Source: Reyranella soli
GTDB lineage: Bacteria > Pseudomonadota > Alphaproteobacteria > Reyranellales > Reyranellaceae
Reading direction: 5' to 3'
Assembly (NCBI RefSeq): GCF_007992495.1
Contig: NZ_BKAJ01000034.1
Span: 1 to 60,575, forward strand
DNA length: 60,575 bases
In this document: piece by piece, positions 20,464 to 29,056 of the stretch
Position numbering within the stretch: the stretch's first letter is position 1
How the letters are laid out: the number at the start of each line of letters is the position of its first letter
Made by a program: the position numbers and the translations under genes
Notes under the pieces: generated by a model
Seen by the model: the letters and a program-made list of their open reading frames with translations, nothing else
Databases searched by the model: none
Told to the model about the DNA's origin: nothing

Positions 20464-20847
20464 TTATTGCCTGAAAAGGCTGCGCAAGGTGTCGATATGA
20501 AGGGCGTCGCGCCACTCGGATGGCAGGACGGCCAGGATCTCGCCGCGGAAGGCGTAGGCGGCGATGACCAGCACCACCACGGCCAGGCCGGCAATCGACA
20601 GCCACTGGCCCCACTGCGTTTTGGGCGGTGGCGTGGCGAGTGCGGGCAGTCCGGAATTGTAGGTCGGCGGCCTGATCACGAAGTCGGGGACCGGGCGGGG
20701 CGGAGGCGGCGCCACCGCAGCGAGTGGCGCGGGCCGTTCATACCAGCGATGGCTGCAGCGGGCGCATTGGACGGTGCGGCCGGTCGGGCCAATCGCCAGC
20801 GGATCGACAGCATAGCGCGCGCCGCAATTGGGACAGGTGACCTGCAT
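20464..20847 (-). CDS. MJ0042-type zinc-ribbon membrane protein
   Basis: 127 residues. The N-terminus has a zinc ribbon with C5-P-N-C8 and C28-A-R-C31 (VTCPNCGARYAVD, VQCARCSHRW), matching the MJ0042/zinc_ribbon_5 motif of many alphaproteobacterial proteins. A proline-rich linker (about 37-75) leads to one transmembrane helix (LSIAGLAVVVLVIAAYAF, about 83-100) and a short tail. The function is unknown. It is divergent from plsC and precedes hpt on the same strand. Confidence 0.78.
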   Translation of the reverse strand: MQVTCPNCGARYAVDPLAIGPTGRTVQCARCSHRWYERPAPLAAVAPPPPRPVPDFVIRPPTYNSGLPALATPPPKTQWGQWLSIAGLAVVVLVIAAYAFRGEILAVLPSEWRDALHIDTLRSLFRQ

Positions 20848-20916
20848 GGCTTGGCGAGGAGTTCCGCACTAGAGGTGCTTGCGGCCGGACATTAGGCCAC
20901 TAAAAGTGGGGTTACA

Positions 20917-21645
20917 ATGCTCGGCCTCCGGCTGCGTTCGCTCCTCTTCAACGTCGGCTGGTACGTCGGGTCGACGATCATCGCCATCGTCGGCATGCCG
21001 ATCCTGCTGCTGTCGCGGGCAGCCAACATCGCCTGGGCCGATGTCTGGATCGACTTCTGCCTGTGGTGGGTCAAGGTCACTTGTCGCATCACCCATCGCG
21101 TGACAGGCCTGGAGAACCGGCCGGCTGGGCCCGTGATCCTCGCCTGCAAGCATCAATCGTCGTGGGAGACGCTCGCCTTCCATCGCCTGTTCCCCAATGC
21201 CGCGACGGTGCTGAAGCGTGAATTGCTTTTCATTCCTGTCGTCGGCTGGGCAATGGCGCGCGCCGGCAACATCGCGGTCGAGCGCGGCGACGGGCCCAAG
21301 GCCTTGCGCAGCCTGTTGCGCCAGGCCAAGGCGGCGGTGGAGGAAGGCCGCTCGATCTTGATCTATCCCGAAGGCACGCGTACGCCGGTCGGCTCGTCGC
21401 TGCCCTATCACGCGGGCACCGCGGCGCTCTATCGCCAGCTCGGCGTGCCGGTCGTCCCGGTGGCGCTCAATTCGGGCGTGTTCTGGGGTCGCCGCAAGTT
21501 CATCAAGTGGCCCGGCATCATCGAGGTCGAAATCCTCGATCCGATCCCGCCCGGCCTCGATCGCGAGACCTTCATGACGACCCTGCGCGAGCGCATCGAA
21601 GGGGCTACCGAACGGCTGGTGGTGGACGCCAAGCGCCTGTCCTAG
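20917..21645 (+). CDS. plsC: 1-acyl-sn-glycerol-3-phosphate acyltransferase
   Basis: Membrane acyltransferase making phosphatidic acid from lysophosphatidic acid, 242 residues. An N-terminal hydrophobic helix (about 10-32) anchors it. The acyltransferase motif I is KHQSSWETLAF: H-x4-E where many family members have H-x4-D. Motif III is IYPEGTRTPVGSSLPYHAGTAALYRQL and motif IV VPVVPVALNSG. The preceding zinc-ribbon gene is divergent, so it has its own promoter within 69 nt. Confidence 0.9.
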   Translation: MLGLRLRSLLFNVGWYVGSTIIAIVGMPILLLSRAANIAWADVWIDFCLWWVKVTCRITHRVTGLENRPAGPVILACKHQSSWETLAFHRLFPNAATVLKRELLFIPVVGWAMARAGNIAVERGDGPKALRSLLRQAKAAVEEGRSILIYPEGTRTPVGSSLPYHAGTAALYRQLGVPVVPVALNSGVFWGRRKFIKWPGIIEVEILDPIPPGLDRETFMTTLRERIEGATERLVVDAKRLS

Positions 21646-21671
21646 GCCTTCCAGTTCTCTGTATGTTCTGA

Positions 21672-21677
21672 TATGAT
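21672..21677 (+). promoter_or_regulatory. Candidate -10 element for the nrdJ leader
   Basis: TATGAT at 21672-21677 is close to the sigma-70 -10 consensus. The best -35 at 17-nt spacing, TTCCAG (21649-21654), is weak. If used, transcription would start near 21684 and give a leader of about 160 nt that includes the closed-stem structure. Confidence 0.35.
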
Positions 21678-21738
21678 CTTCGGCCGTCTTTGGGAGAGAT
21701 GCAGCCCCTGGCCCTTTTGCCTTGAGAGGGCGGTGTCG

Positions 21739-21837
21739 ACAGCCCAAGTTTGGTGGCCGTCCCCTAAGAACCTTGGGGCCGAGGGGGCCGGCTTACCACC
21801 AGGCTGGCGGGCGGAGAGCGTCGCTAACTTGGGCTGT
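21739..21837 (+). promoter_or_regulatory. Structured leader RNA candidate upstream of nrdJ
   Basis: Two perfect 12-nt complementary arms, ACAGCCCAAGTT (21739-21750) and AACTTGGGCTGT (21826-21837), close a 75-nt interior. Inside, TGGTGG (21751-21756) pairs with CCACCA (21796-21801), and CCCC (21761-21764) can pair with GGGG (21775-21778). The closing stem ends 5 nt before the nrdJ ATG and no separate Shine-Dalgarno is visible, so folding could control translation. The conserved AdoCbl riboswitch B12 box was not found. An nrdJ-associated RNA motif has been proposed from comparative work, but I could not test identity with it. Confidence 0.6.
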
Positions 21838-21842
21838 GAACG

Positions 21843-24800
21843 ATGGATTGGGCTCCGGTCTCCCAGCGTATCTGGGACATGAAATACCGTTTCCGTGACG
21901 CCTCTGGTGCCGCGGACGCCGATCTCGACGCGACCTGGTGGCGGGTCGCGCGCGCGCTCGCAGCACCCGAGCGCGATCCCGAGCTATGGGCCGGCCGTTT
22001 CCACGAGGCGCTGCAGGGCTTCAAGTTCCTGCCGGCCGGCCGGGTGATCGCCGGCGCCGGCACCGGCCGCACCGTCACGCTGTTTAACTGCTTCGTCATG
22101 GGCGCGATCCCCGACGACATGTCGGGCATCTTCGAGAACCTGCGTGAGGCCGCCCTCACCATGCAGCAGGGCGGCGGCATCGGGCACGATTTCTCGACCC
22201 TGCGACCGCGCGGCGCGCCGGTGAAGGGCGTCGGCGCCGATGCCTCGGGCCCGCTCTCCTTCATGGATGTCTGGGATTCGATGTGCCGCACCATCATGAG
22301 CGCGGGCAGCCGCCGCGGCGCCATGATGGCGACCCTGCGCTGCGACCATCCTGACATCGAAGACTTCGTCGACGCCAAGCGCGATCCCAAGCGGCTGCGC
22401 ATGTTCAACGTCTCGGTGCTGGTCACCGACGCCTTCATGAAGGCGGTGAAGGAGGATGCCGACTGGGATCTCGTGTTCGGCGGCAAGGTCTTCCGCACGG
22501 TTAAGGCGCGCACTTTGTGGGAGCGCATCATGCGCGCGACCTATGAGGTCGCGGAGCCGGGCGTGATCTTCATCGATCGCGTCAATCGGCGGAACAACCT
22601 GCACTACTGCGAGAGCATCCAAGCGACCAATCCGTGCGTCACCGCCGATAGTTGGATCCATACCTCGGCTGGACCTCGGCAGGTCAGCGATCTGGTCGGC
22701 CGGCCGTTCGTCGCCCGTGTCGACGGCAAGGACTTCGACAGCGGCGCGGCCGGCTTCTTCGCGACCGGCGTCAAGCCGGTGCGCCGGCTGCGGACCAAGG
22801 CCGGTCACAGCCTGCGCTTGACGGACGATCATCTGGTGCTGAAGGTCGATCGCCTCACGCGCTGGTCGCGAGACACCCAATGGGTTGCCGCCTCGACGCT
22901 GAAGCCGGGCGATCAGGTCGTCTTGCACGACCATCGCACGGCGCCGCAGTGGCCGGGCGCTCACAGCGAAGCGGAAGGCTATCTGCTCGGCCTGTTGTTG
23001 GGTGACGGAACTCTGAAGCAGGACAAGGCCGTCATCAGCGTGTGGCGACCGGCCCAAGTCGCCAACGGCGTGGAGACGCGGGCTGGCGTGGACGGCGTGA
23101 TGGAGGCCGCTCTCGCTGCCGCGCGGACCTTGCCGCATCGTTCCGATTTCGCCGGCTGGGTCGAGGTGAAGGATCGCAACGAGTGCCGGCTTTCACTGGG
23201 CGCGGTCAAGGCGTTGGCTGCTGCCTTTGGCATGGCGCCGGGCAACAAGACGCTTACTGCAGCGATGGAAAGGACCTCGTCCGATTTCCATAGCGGCCTG
23301 TTGCGCGGCCTGTTCGACAGCGATGGGTCGGTACAGGGCACGCAGTTGAAGGGTGTCAGTGTACGGCTGAGCCAGAGCAACGTGGCAACTCTGGAAACCG
23401 TCCAGCGCATGTTGCTGCGATTGGGGATTGCCTCCTCGATCTATCGAGAGCGGCGTCCGGCGGGCCAGCGGCTGATGCCCGACGGAAAGGGCGGCCAGCG
23501 CCTTTATGATTGTGCCGCGCAGCATGAGCTGGTGATTGCGGGCGACAGCGTCGGTGTGTTCGCCGAGCAAGTCGGCTTCGCCGACAGCGACAAGTCGTTG
23601 CGGTTGAAGGGTCTGCTGTCGGCTTACCGGCGGATGCCCAATCGCGAGCGCTTCGTCGTCGAGATCGACAGCGTCGAGCCCGACGGAACGGCGGAGGTCT
23701 ACGACGCCCAAATTCCCGGCATCAACGCCTTCGATGCCAACGGCTTGTACGTGCACAATTGCGGTGAGCAGCCGCTGCCGCCATACGGCGCGTGCCTGCT
23801 GGGCTCGATCAATCTCGGCGCGCTGGTCAAGGAGCCGTTCACGCCGCGTGCACGGCTTGACGATGAGGCGCTGGAGCGACTGGTGCCGCTCGCCGTACGT
23901 ATGCTCGACAACGTGGTCGACGTGTCGCGCTTCCCGCTGTCGCAGCAGGAGCGCGAAGCCAAGGCCAAGCGTCGCATTGGACTCGGCGTGACCGGCCTCG
24001 CCGATGCGCTGATCTTCTGCGGCGTGCGTTACGGCTCCCCCGAAGCGGTGAAGCTGACGCGTGAATGGCTGGGCGCCGTGCAGCGCCTGTCCTACTTGGC
24101 GTCGGCCGACATCGCGGCAGAGAAGGGCAGCTTCCCGCTCTACGATCGCGCGCGTTATCTCGCCGGCGAGACGGTGAAGGCGTTGCCTGACGACGTGCGC
24201 TCGGCGATCGGCCGCTACGGCATCCGCAATGCGCTGCTGAACTCGATCGCGCCCACCGGCACCATCTCGCTGCTGGCCGACAACGTCTCTTCGGGTATCG
24301 AGCCGGTCTTCGCCTTCTCTTTCGTGCGCCACGTGCTGCAGCCCGACGGCAGCAAGCGCGAGGAGAGCGTCGAGGATCATGCGATGCGCGTGTGGCGTTC
24401 GCTTAAAGGCGCCGAGCCGCCGCCGGCCGACATCTTCGTCGATGCCCAGACGCTCACGCCAGCCGATCACCTGGCGATGCAGGCCGCCGCGCAGGACTAC
24501 GTCGACAGCTCGATCTCAAAGACCATCAACCTGCCGCGCGACATCTCCTTCGAGGCGTTCAAGGGGGTCTACGAAGAGGCCTATGCGACGGGCTGCAAGG
24601 GCTGCACGACGTATCGGCCCAACGACGTGACCGGCGCGGTGCTGGAGGTCAAGTCCGCTGAGGCCAAGCCCGCGGCCGCGCTTGTCCCGGCCGCACTTGT
24701 CCCGGCGGCGCGTGAGAGCGGCGTGGTCTACATCGCCCAGCCGCTCGACCGGCCCGAGGATCTGCCAGGCCGCACCTACAAGATCAAATGGCCGGGCAGC

Positions 24801-25286
24801 GATCATGCGATCTACATCACCATCAACGACGTGATGCAGGACGGGCGTCGCCGGCCGTTCGAGATCTTCATCAACTCCAAGAACATGGAGCACTACGCCT
24901 GGACCGTGGCGCTGACCCGCATGATCTCGGCGGTGTTCCGCCGCGGCGGCGACGTGTCGTTCGTGGTCGAGGAGCTGAAGGCGGTGTTCGACCCGCGCGG
25001 CGGGCAGTGGATGGAAGGCCGCTACGTGCCCTCGCTGCTGGCGGCGATCGGCGGCGTGATCGAGCGCCATCTGATCGAGATCGGCTTTTTGGCGCCGGCC
25101 GACCAGCCGCGCATCGCCGAGGCGGCCGAGCAGCGCCTGCGTCTCGCCGCCGGTGCGCGTGAGCCGGGAGAGGGCGGAGCACCCGCCGCCGCCCTCGGCC
25201 AATGCCCCAACTGTGGCGCCGCCGCGTTGACGCATCAGGAAGGCTGCGACGTCTGCCTGAACTGTGGCTACTCGCGCTCCCGTTAA
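21843..25286 (+). CDS. nrdJ: B12-dependent (class II) ribonucleotide reductase, intein-containing precursor
   Basis: Adenosylcobalamin-dependent enzyme that makes deoxyribonucleotides without needing oxygen. The 1147-residue precursor has an intein at residues 265-639; splicing would give a 772-residue enzyme. The host halves join as NP|CGEQPLPPYGACLLGSINL, where N-x-C-x-E is the radical-site motif of ribonucleotide reductases (the cysteine forms the thiyl radical). NCFVMGAIPDDMSGIF and GIGHDFSTLRPRG belong to the N-terminal barrel. After the barrel come a TSCPD-type domain (about 970-1085, with TYKIKWPGSDHAIYITIND) and a C-terminal zinc ribbon (C1121, C1124, C1138, C1141). Its stop overlaps the convergent Bug gene (shared TTAA). 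Confidence 0.95.
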   Translation: MDWAPVSQRIWDMKYRFRDASGAADADLDATWWRVARALAAPERDPELWAGRFHEALQGFKFLPAGRVIAGAGTGRTVTLFNCFVMGAIPDDMSGIFENLREAALTMQQGGGIGHDFSTLRPRGAPVKGVGADASGPLSFMDVWDSMCRTIMSAGSRRGAMMATLRCDHPDIEDFVDAKRDPKRLRMFNVSVLVTDAFMKAVKEDADWDLVFGGKVFRTVKARTLWERIMRATYEVAEPGVIFIDRVNRRNNLHYCESIQATNPCVTADSWIHTSAGPRQVSDLVGRPFVARVDGKDFDSGAAGFFATGVKPVRRLRTKAGHSLRLTDDHLVLKVDRLTRWSRDTQWVAASTLKPGDQVVLHDHRTAPQWPGAHSEAEGYLLGLLLGDGTLKQDKAVISVWRPAQVANGVETRAGVDGVMEAALAAARTLPHRSDFAGWVEVKDRNECRLSLGAVKALAAAFGMAPGNKTLTAAMERTSSDFHSGLLRGLFDSDGSVQGTQLKGVSVRLSQSNVATLETVQRMLLRLGIASSIYRERRPAGQRLMPDGKGGQRLYDCAAQHELVIAGDSVGVFAEQVGFADSDKSLRLKGLLSAYRRMPNRERFVVEIDSVEPDGTAEVYDAQIPGINAFDANGLYVHNCGEQPLPPYGACLLGSINLGALVKEPFTPRARLDDEALERLVPLAVRMLDNVVDVSRFPLSQQEREAKAKRRIGLGVTGLADALIFCGVRYGSPEAVKLTREWLGAVQRLSYLASADIAAEKGSFPLYDRARYLAGETVKALPDDVRSAIGRYGIRNALLNSIAPTGTISLLADNVSSGIEPVFAFSFVRHVLQPDGSKREESVEDHAMRVWRSLKGAEPPPADIFVDAQTLTPADHLAMQAAAQDYVDSSISKTINLPRDISFEAFKGVYEEAYATGCKGCTTYRPNDVTGAVLEVKSAEAKPAAALVPAALVPAARESGVVYIAQPLDRPEDLPGRTYKIKWPGSDHAIYITINDVMQDGRRRPFEIFINSKNMEHYAWTVALTRMISAVFRRGGDVSFVVEELKAVFDPRGGQWMEGRYVPSLLAAIGGVIERHLIEIGFLAPADQPRIAEAAEQRLRLAAGAREPGEGGAPAAALGQCPNCGAAALTHQEGCDVCLNCGYSRSR
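22635..23759 (+). mobile_element. Intein with LAGLIDADG homing endonuclease in nrdJ
   Basis: A 375-residue in-frame insertion. It begins with C265 (CVTADSWIHT, splicing block A), has block B TKAGHSLRLTDDHLVL, and ends with INAFDANGLYVHN, the terminal His-Asn, followed by Cys+1 of the host. Two LAGLIDADG-type motifs, EGYLLGLLLGDGT (about 378-390) and SGLLRGLFDSDGS (about 484-496), identify a DOD homing endonuclease. All splicing residues (Cys1, block B Thr/His, penultimate His, Asn, Cys+1) appear intact, so both splicing and homing activity are plausible. It sits on the most conserved codons of the host gene. Confidence 0.95.
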
Positions 25287-26272
25287 CCCAGCTCGAGTTG
25301 GACGCCTGCGGCCTTGCTGACGCCGGCCCACAGGATGGCGAACTCGCCGATGAAATTGGTGTACTCGGCCGGCGTCATCGCCTTGTCGCCGGGCAGCAGC
25401 ACGACCTCCTTGAAGCGTTCGACGACCTCGGGCGCCTTGTAGGCCTTCTGCAACTCCTCGTAGAGCTTGGCGGTGACCTCGGGCGCCATGCCCTTGGGAC
25501 CGGAGACGCCGACCCAGGTCGAGGTCGTGAGCTTGGGGAAGCCCTGCTCGGCGAAGGTCGGCGCATTGGGATAGAGGTCGATGCGCTTCTCCGAGCTCAC
25601 CGCCACGAGCTTCACCTTGCCCGAGTTGATGTGCGGCACGTTGGTGGTGATGGGATCGAACATCGACGGGATGACGCCCGCCAGCATGTCCTGTAGCGAC
25701 GGCGCCGACCCCTTGTAGGGGATGTGCTTCAGCTTGATGTTCGCTTCGCTCGACAGCAGCTCGCCCATCAGATGGGTGTTCGAGCCGATGCCCGAGCTGC
25801 CGAAGGCGATCTGGTCGGGCTTGGCCTTGGCGTCGGCGATGTAGTCGGCCAGCGTCTTGTAGGGCGAGTCGGCTGGCACGATCAGGACGTTGGGCGTGTG
25901 GCCGATCAGCGTGACGTGGGTGAAGTCGGTGACGACGTTGTACGGCAGCTTCGGATAGATGCCGGGGGCGATGCCAAGCGGCGAGGCATGCGAGATCACC
26001 AGCGTATAGCCGTCGGGAGCAGCCTTGGCGGCGAGGTCCGAGCCGATCGTGCCGCCGGCGCCGGGCTTGTTCTCCACCACCACCTGCTGGCCAAGGGCGG
26101 CGCTCAGCTTGGGCGCCAGGATGCGGGAAATCGTGTCGGCCGTACCGCCGGGCGGGAAGGTGGCTATAAGCTTGATCGGCTGCTTGGTCGGCCAGCCGGG
26201 GCTCGCTTTCACGGCGGGTGCTGCCAAAGTGGCGACCGAGGCGGCCAGGAGGGTACGGCGGGTGAGTTTCAT
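25283..26272 (-). CDS. Bug family (TctC-like) periplasmic solute receptor
   Basis: 329 residues from ATG 26272, which has AGGAG 7 nt upstream; the longer frame to 26320 adds residues before the signal peptide and is not favoured. The signal MKLTRRTLLAASVATLAAPAVKA has a twin-arginine-like RR. Receptor marks are IKLIATFPPGGTADTISRILAPKLS, QVVVENKPGAGGTIGSDLAAKA and GVSGPKGMAPEVTAKLYEEL. It is a second orphan Bug receptor, with no TctAB genes next to it. The ligand is unknown. It is divergent from the HtrA gene, with a 113-nt gap. Confidence 0.88.
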   Translation of the reverse strand: MKLTRRTLLAASVATLAAPAVKASPGWPTKQPIKLIATFPPGGTADTISRILAPKLSAALGQQVVVENKPGAGGTIGSDLAAKAAPDGYTLVISHASPLGIAPGIYPKLPYNVVTDFTHVTLIGHTPNVLIVPADSPYKTLADYIADAKAKPDQIAFGSSGIGSNTHLMGELLSSEANIKLKHIPYKGSAPSLQDMLAGVIPSMFDPITTNVPHINSGKVKLVAVSSEKRIDLYPNAPTFAEQGFPKLTTSTWVGVSGPKGMAPEVTAKLYEELQKAYKAPEVVERFKEVVLLPGDKAMTPAEYTNFIGEFAILWAGVSKAAGVQLELG

Positions 26273-26385
26273 TGGGCGCTCCTGTTTGTGCGCCAGACGC
26301 TGCAATGGATGTGCCAGCACAGGTGATTCGGCCCTTGATTTGACATAAGAGTGACCGCAAATCCGGACCAGATGTTGGAGGTTGA

Positions 26386-27762
26386 ATGAATCGGCGGACG
26401 ATTCTGACAGCGATGGTGTTGATGGCGGGCGCCCTGGCGGCCGGCCAGGCTGCCAGGGCGCAGCCTTTGCCGACCGATCGCAGCGATCTCGCCTATTCCT
26501 ACGCCCCGCTGGTCAAGCGGGTGTCGCCGGCCGTGGTCAACATCTACACGACCACCACGGCGCGCGCGCAGCGCCGCCTGCCGTTCCCGTTCCCCGGCAT
26601 GCCGCTGCCGCCGCAGGCCGGCGAGCGGGTGCAGAACTCGCTGGGCTCGGGCGTGATCGTACGGCCCGACGGGTTGATCGTGACCAACGCCCACGTCGTG
26701 AAGGGCGCCGACGAGATCCGCGTGGTGCTGGCCGACCGGCGCGAGCTCGAGGCCAAGCTGCTCACCCAGGATGAGCGCTACGACCTCGCCCTGCTGCGCA
26801 TCGACGCCGACAGCGAGAAGTTCCCGTTCCTGGAGATGCGCGATTCCGATTCGGTCGAGGTCGGCGACATCGTGCTGGCGATCGGCAATCCCTTCGGCCT
26901 GAACCAGACCGTCACCAGCGGCATCATCTCGGCAGTGGCGCGCTCGGCAGGCGGCGTCAACGATTCCAACTTCTTCATCCAGACAGACGCCGCCATCAAC
27001 CCGGGCAATTCCGGCGGCGCGCTGGTCAGCCTCGACGGGCGGCTGATCGGCATCAACACCGCGATCTATTCGCAGACCGGCGGCTCGGTCGGCATCGGCT
27101 TCGCCACGCCGTCCAACATCGTGACCCGCATGGTATCGCTCGGTGAGAGCGGCGGGCGCATTGTGCGGCCGTGGCTCGGCATCAACATGCAGCGCGTGAC
27201 GCCCGACCTCGCCGCCGGCTTTGGCCTGACACGGCCGGCCGGCCTCGTCGTCAAGGAAGTCCATCCCGGCGGTCCCGGCTACAAGGCCGGGCTGAAGCGC
27301 AACGACGTCATCGTGGCCCTGCGCGACCTGCCGATCGACGACGAGGCGAGCCTGCGCTTCCGTCTTGCCACCCTCTCCGTTGACACCGTCGTGCCGGTGA
27401 AGGTCATCCGCGGCGGCAAGGAAGTCGTGGTCGATCTCAAGCTTGCCGCACCGCCCGAGGATCCGCCGCGCGATCGCTCGATGCTGGAGGGCCGTCAGCC
27501 GTTGACCGGCGCCGGCGTCGTCAACATGTCGCCCGCCGTCGCCGACGAGCTCGGCCTGGTCGAGTACCGCCCCGGCGTGATCGTCATCGAGGTCAAGCCC
27601 GGCGCCTATGCCGGCCGCTTCGTCCGACCGGGCGACATGATCGTCGCGGTCAACGGCCAGGACGTGAAGAACGTCGCCGACCTCAAGAAGAAGATCACGG
27701 GCGGCGTGTCGAGCGTCACCATCAGCCGCGAAGGCATGGTGAATACCGTCCAGTTCCGTTGA
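26386..27762 (+). CDS. Periplasmic serine protease, HtrA/Deg family
   Basis: 458 residues. Signal peptide about 1-26 (ending ARAQ). The trypsin-like domain has catalytic H103 (TNAHVV), D133 (YDLALLRI) and S209 (NPGNSGGAL). Two PDZ domains follow: one about 262-350 (WLGINMQRVTPDLA, GLVVKEVHPGGPGYKAGLKRNDVIVAL) and a second about 370-455 (GVIVIEVKPGAYAGRFVRPGDMIVAVNGQDV). It would act in periplasmic protein quality control, as DegP or DegQ do. A good ribosome site, TTGGAGG, lies just before the ATG. rarA begins 4 nt after its stop. DegP, DegQ and DegS cannot be distinguished here, but two PDZ domains exclude a DegS form. Confidence 0.92.
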   Translation: MNRRTILTAMVLMAGALAAGQAARAQPLPTDRSDLAYSYAPLVKRVSPAVVNIYTTTTARAQRRLPFPFPGMPLPPQAGERVQNSLGSGVIVRPDGLIVTNAHVVKGADEIRVVLADRRELEAKLLTQDERYDLALLRIDADSEKFPFLEMRDSDSVEVGDIVLAIGNPFGLNQTVTSGIISAVARSAGGVNDSNFFIQTDAAINPGNSGGALVSLDGRLIGINTAIYSQTGGSVGIGFATPSNIVTRMVSLGESGGRIVRPWLGINMQRVTPDLAAGFGLTRPAGLVVKEVHPGGPGYKAGLKRNDVIVALRDLPIDDEASLRFRLATLSVDTVVPVKVIRGGKEVVVDLKLAAPPEDPPRDRSMLEGRQPLTGAGVVNMSPAVADELGLVEYRPGVIVIEVKPGAYAGRFVRPGDMIVAVNGQDVKNVADLKKKITGGVSSVTISREGMVNTVQFR

Positions 27763-27766
27763 CGCA

Positions 27767-29056
27767 GTGCCCGCCGAGCTCTTCGCCTCGCTCGCCCCGA
27801 CACCGCTTGCCGAACGCCTGCGGCCCAAGACGCTGGGCGACATCCTGGGCCAGGATCATCTGCTCGGGCCCGAGGGACCGCTCGGCCGCATGCTGGCGGC
27901 GCGCAAGCTCAGCTCGCTGATCCTGTGGGGACCGCCGGGCTGCGGCAAGACGACGATCGCCCGCCTGCTGGCCGAGCAGACCGACCTGCATTTCGAGCCT
28001 CTGTCGGCGGTGTTCTCCGGCGTCGCCGACCTGCGCCGCATCTTCGAGGCCGCACGGCAGCGCCGCCGCGACGGCAAGGGCACGCTGCTGTTCGTCGACG
28101 AGATCCATCGCTTCAACCGCGCCCAGCAGGACGGCTTCCTGCCATACGTCGAGGATGGCACGGTGACCTTGGTCGGCGCCACGACCGAGAACCCGTCGTT
28201 CGAGCTCAACGCCGCGCTGCTGTCGCGCTGCCAGGTGCTGGTGTTGAAGCGGCTCGATGACGCGGCGCTTGCTGCGGTTCTGGATCGTGCTGAGACGGCA
28301 CTGGGCCGGAAGCTGCCGATCGACGAGGAGGGAAGGCAGGCGATCTTCGCCATGGCTGACGGCGATGGCCGCTACCTGATCACGCTGGCCGAGCAGCTGG
28401 CCGGGCTCAAGGAGAAGGGGCCGGTGCCGCCGGCGCGTCTGGCGACGCTGCTGCAGAAGCGCGCGCCGCTCTACGACAAGGCGCAGGAAGCGCACTACAA
28501 CCTGATCAGCGCCCTGCACAAATCCCTGCGCGGCTCTGACGTCGATGCCGCGCTCTACTGGTTCGCGCGCATGCTCGATGGCGGCGAGGATCCGAAATAC
28601 ATCGCCCGCCGCCTGGTGCGCTTCGCCGTCGAGGATATCGGCATGGCCGACCCCAACGCGCTCACCCAGACCCTGGCGGCGTGGGATACCTACGATCGGT
28701 TGGGCTCACCCGAAGGCGAGCTCGCGATCGCCCAGGCGGTGATCTATCTCGGCACTGCGCCAAAATCTAACTCGGGCTACACGGCCTTCAGCGCCGCCAA
28801 GCGGGCGGCCAAGGAGCACGGCTCGCTGACGCCGCCCATGCATATCCTGAATGCACCGACGCGGCTCATGAAGGACATCGGCTACGGCAAGGGCTACGAG
28901 TATGACCACAACGCCGAGGACGGCTTCTCCGGCCAGAACTACTTCCCCGACGGCATGGCGCGCGAGGAGTTCTATCAGCCCGTCGAACGCGGCTTCGAAC
29001 GCGAGATTTTGAAGCGCCTGGAATACTGGAAAAAGCTGCGCGCCAAGAAGCGCTAA
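27767..29056 (+). CDS. rarA: Replication-associated recombination protein A (AAA+ ATPase)
   Basis: Clamp-loader-like AAA+ ATPase (MgsA/RarA/WRNIP1) acting at stalled replication forks; 429 residues. Walker A GPPGCGKT is at 55-62, Walker B LLFVDEIHRFN at 108-118, sensor 1 VGATTENPSFELN, and the arginine finger lies in ALLSRCQV. The C-terminal part (ALYWFARMLDGGEDPKYIARRLVRFAVEDIGMADP, then PPMHILNAPTRLMK and GQNYFPDGM) is specific to RarA. The start is GTG 27767, just after htrA. Its stop codon lies inside the arm of a large palindromic repeat. Confidence 0.95.
   Translation: MPAELFASLAPTPLAERLRPKTLGDILGQDHLLGPEGPLGRMLAARKLSSLILWGPPGCGKTTIARLLAEQTDLHFEPLSAVFSGVADLRRIFEAARQRRRDGKGTLLFVDEIHRFNRAQQDGFLPYVEDGTVTLVGATTENPSFELNAALLSRCQVLVLKRLDDAALAAVLDRAETALGRKLPIDEEGRQAIFAMADGDGRYLITLAEQLAGLKEKGPVPPARLATLLQKRAPLYDKAQEAHYNLISALHKSLRGSDVDAALYWFARMLDGGEDPKYIARRLVRFAVEDIGMADPNALTQTLAAWDTYDRLGSPEGELAIAQAVIYLGTAPKSNSGYTAFSAAKRAAKEHGSLTPPMHILNAPTRLMKDIGYGKGYEYDHNAEDGFSGQNYFPDGMAREEFYQPVERGFEREILKRLEYWKKLRAKKR

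Noticed and set aside
21646..21842. Standard adenosylcobalamin riboswitch before nrdJ
   Set aside because: The conserved B12 box and the GGTGAAA-type core were not found. Only a different closed-stem structure is supported.
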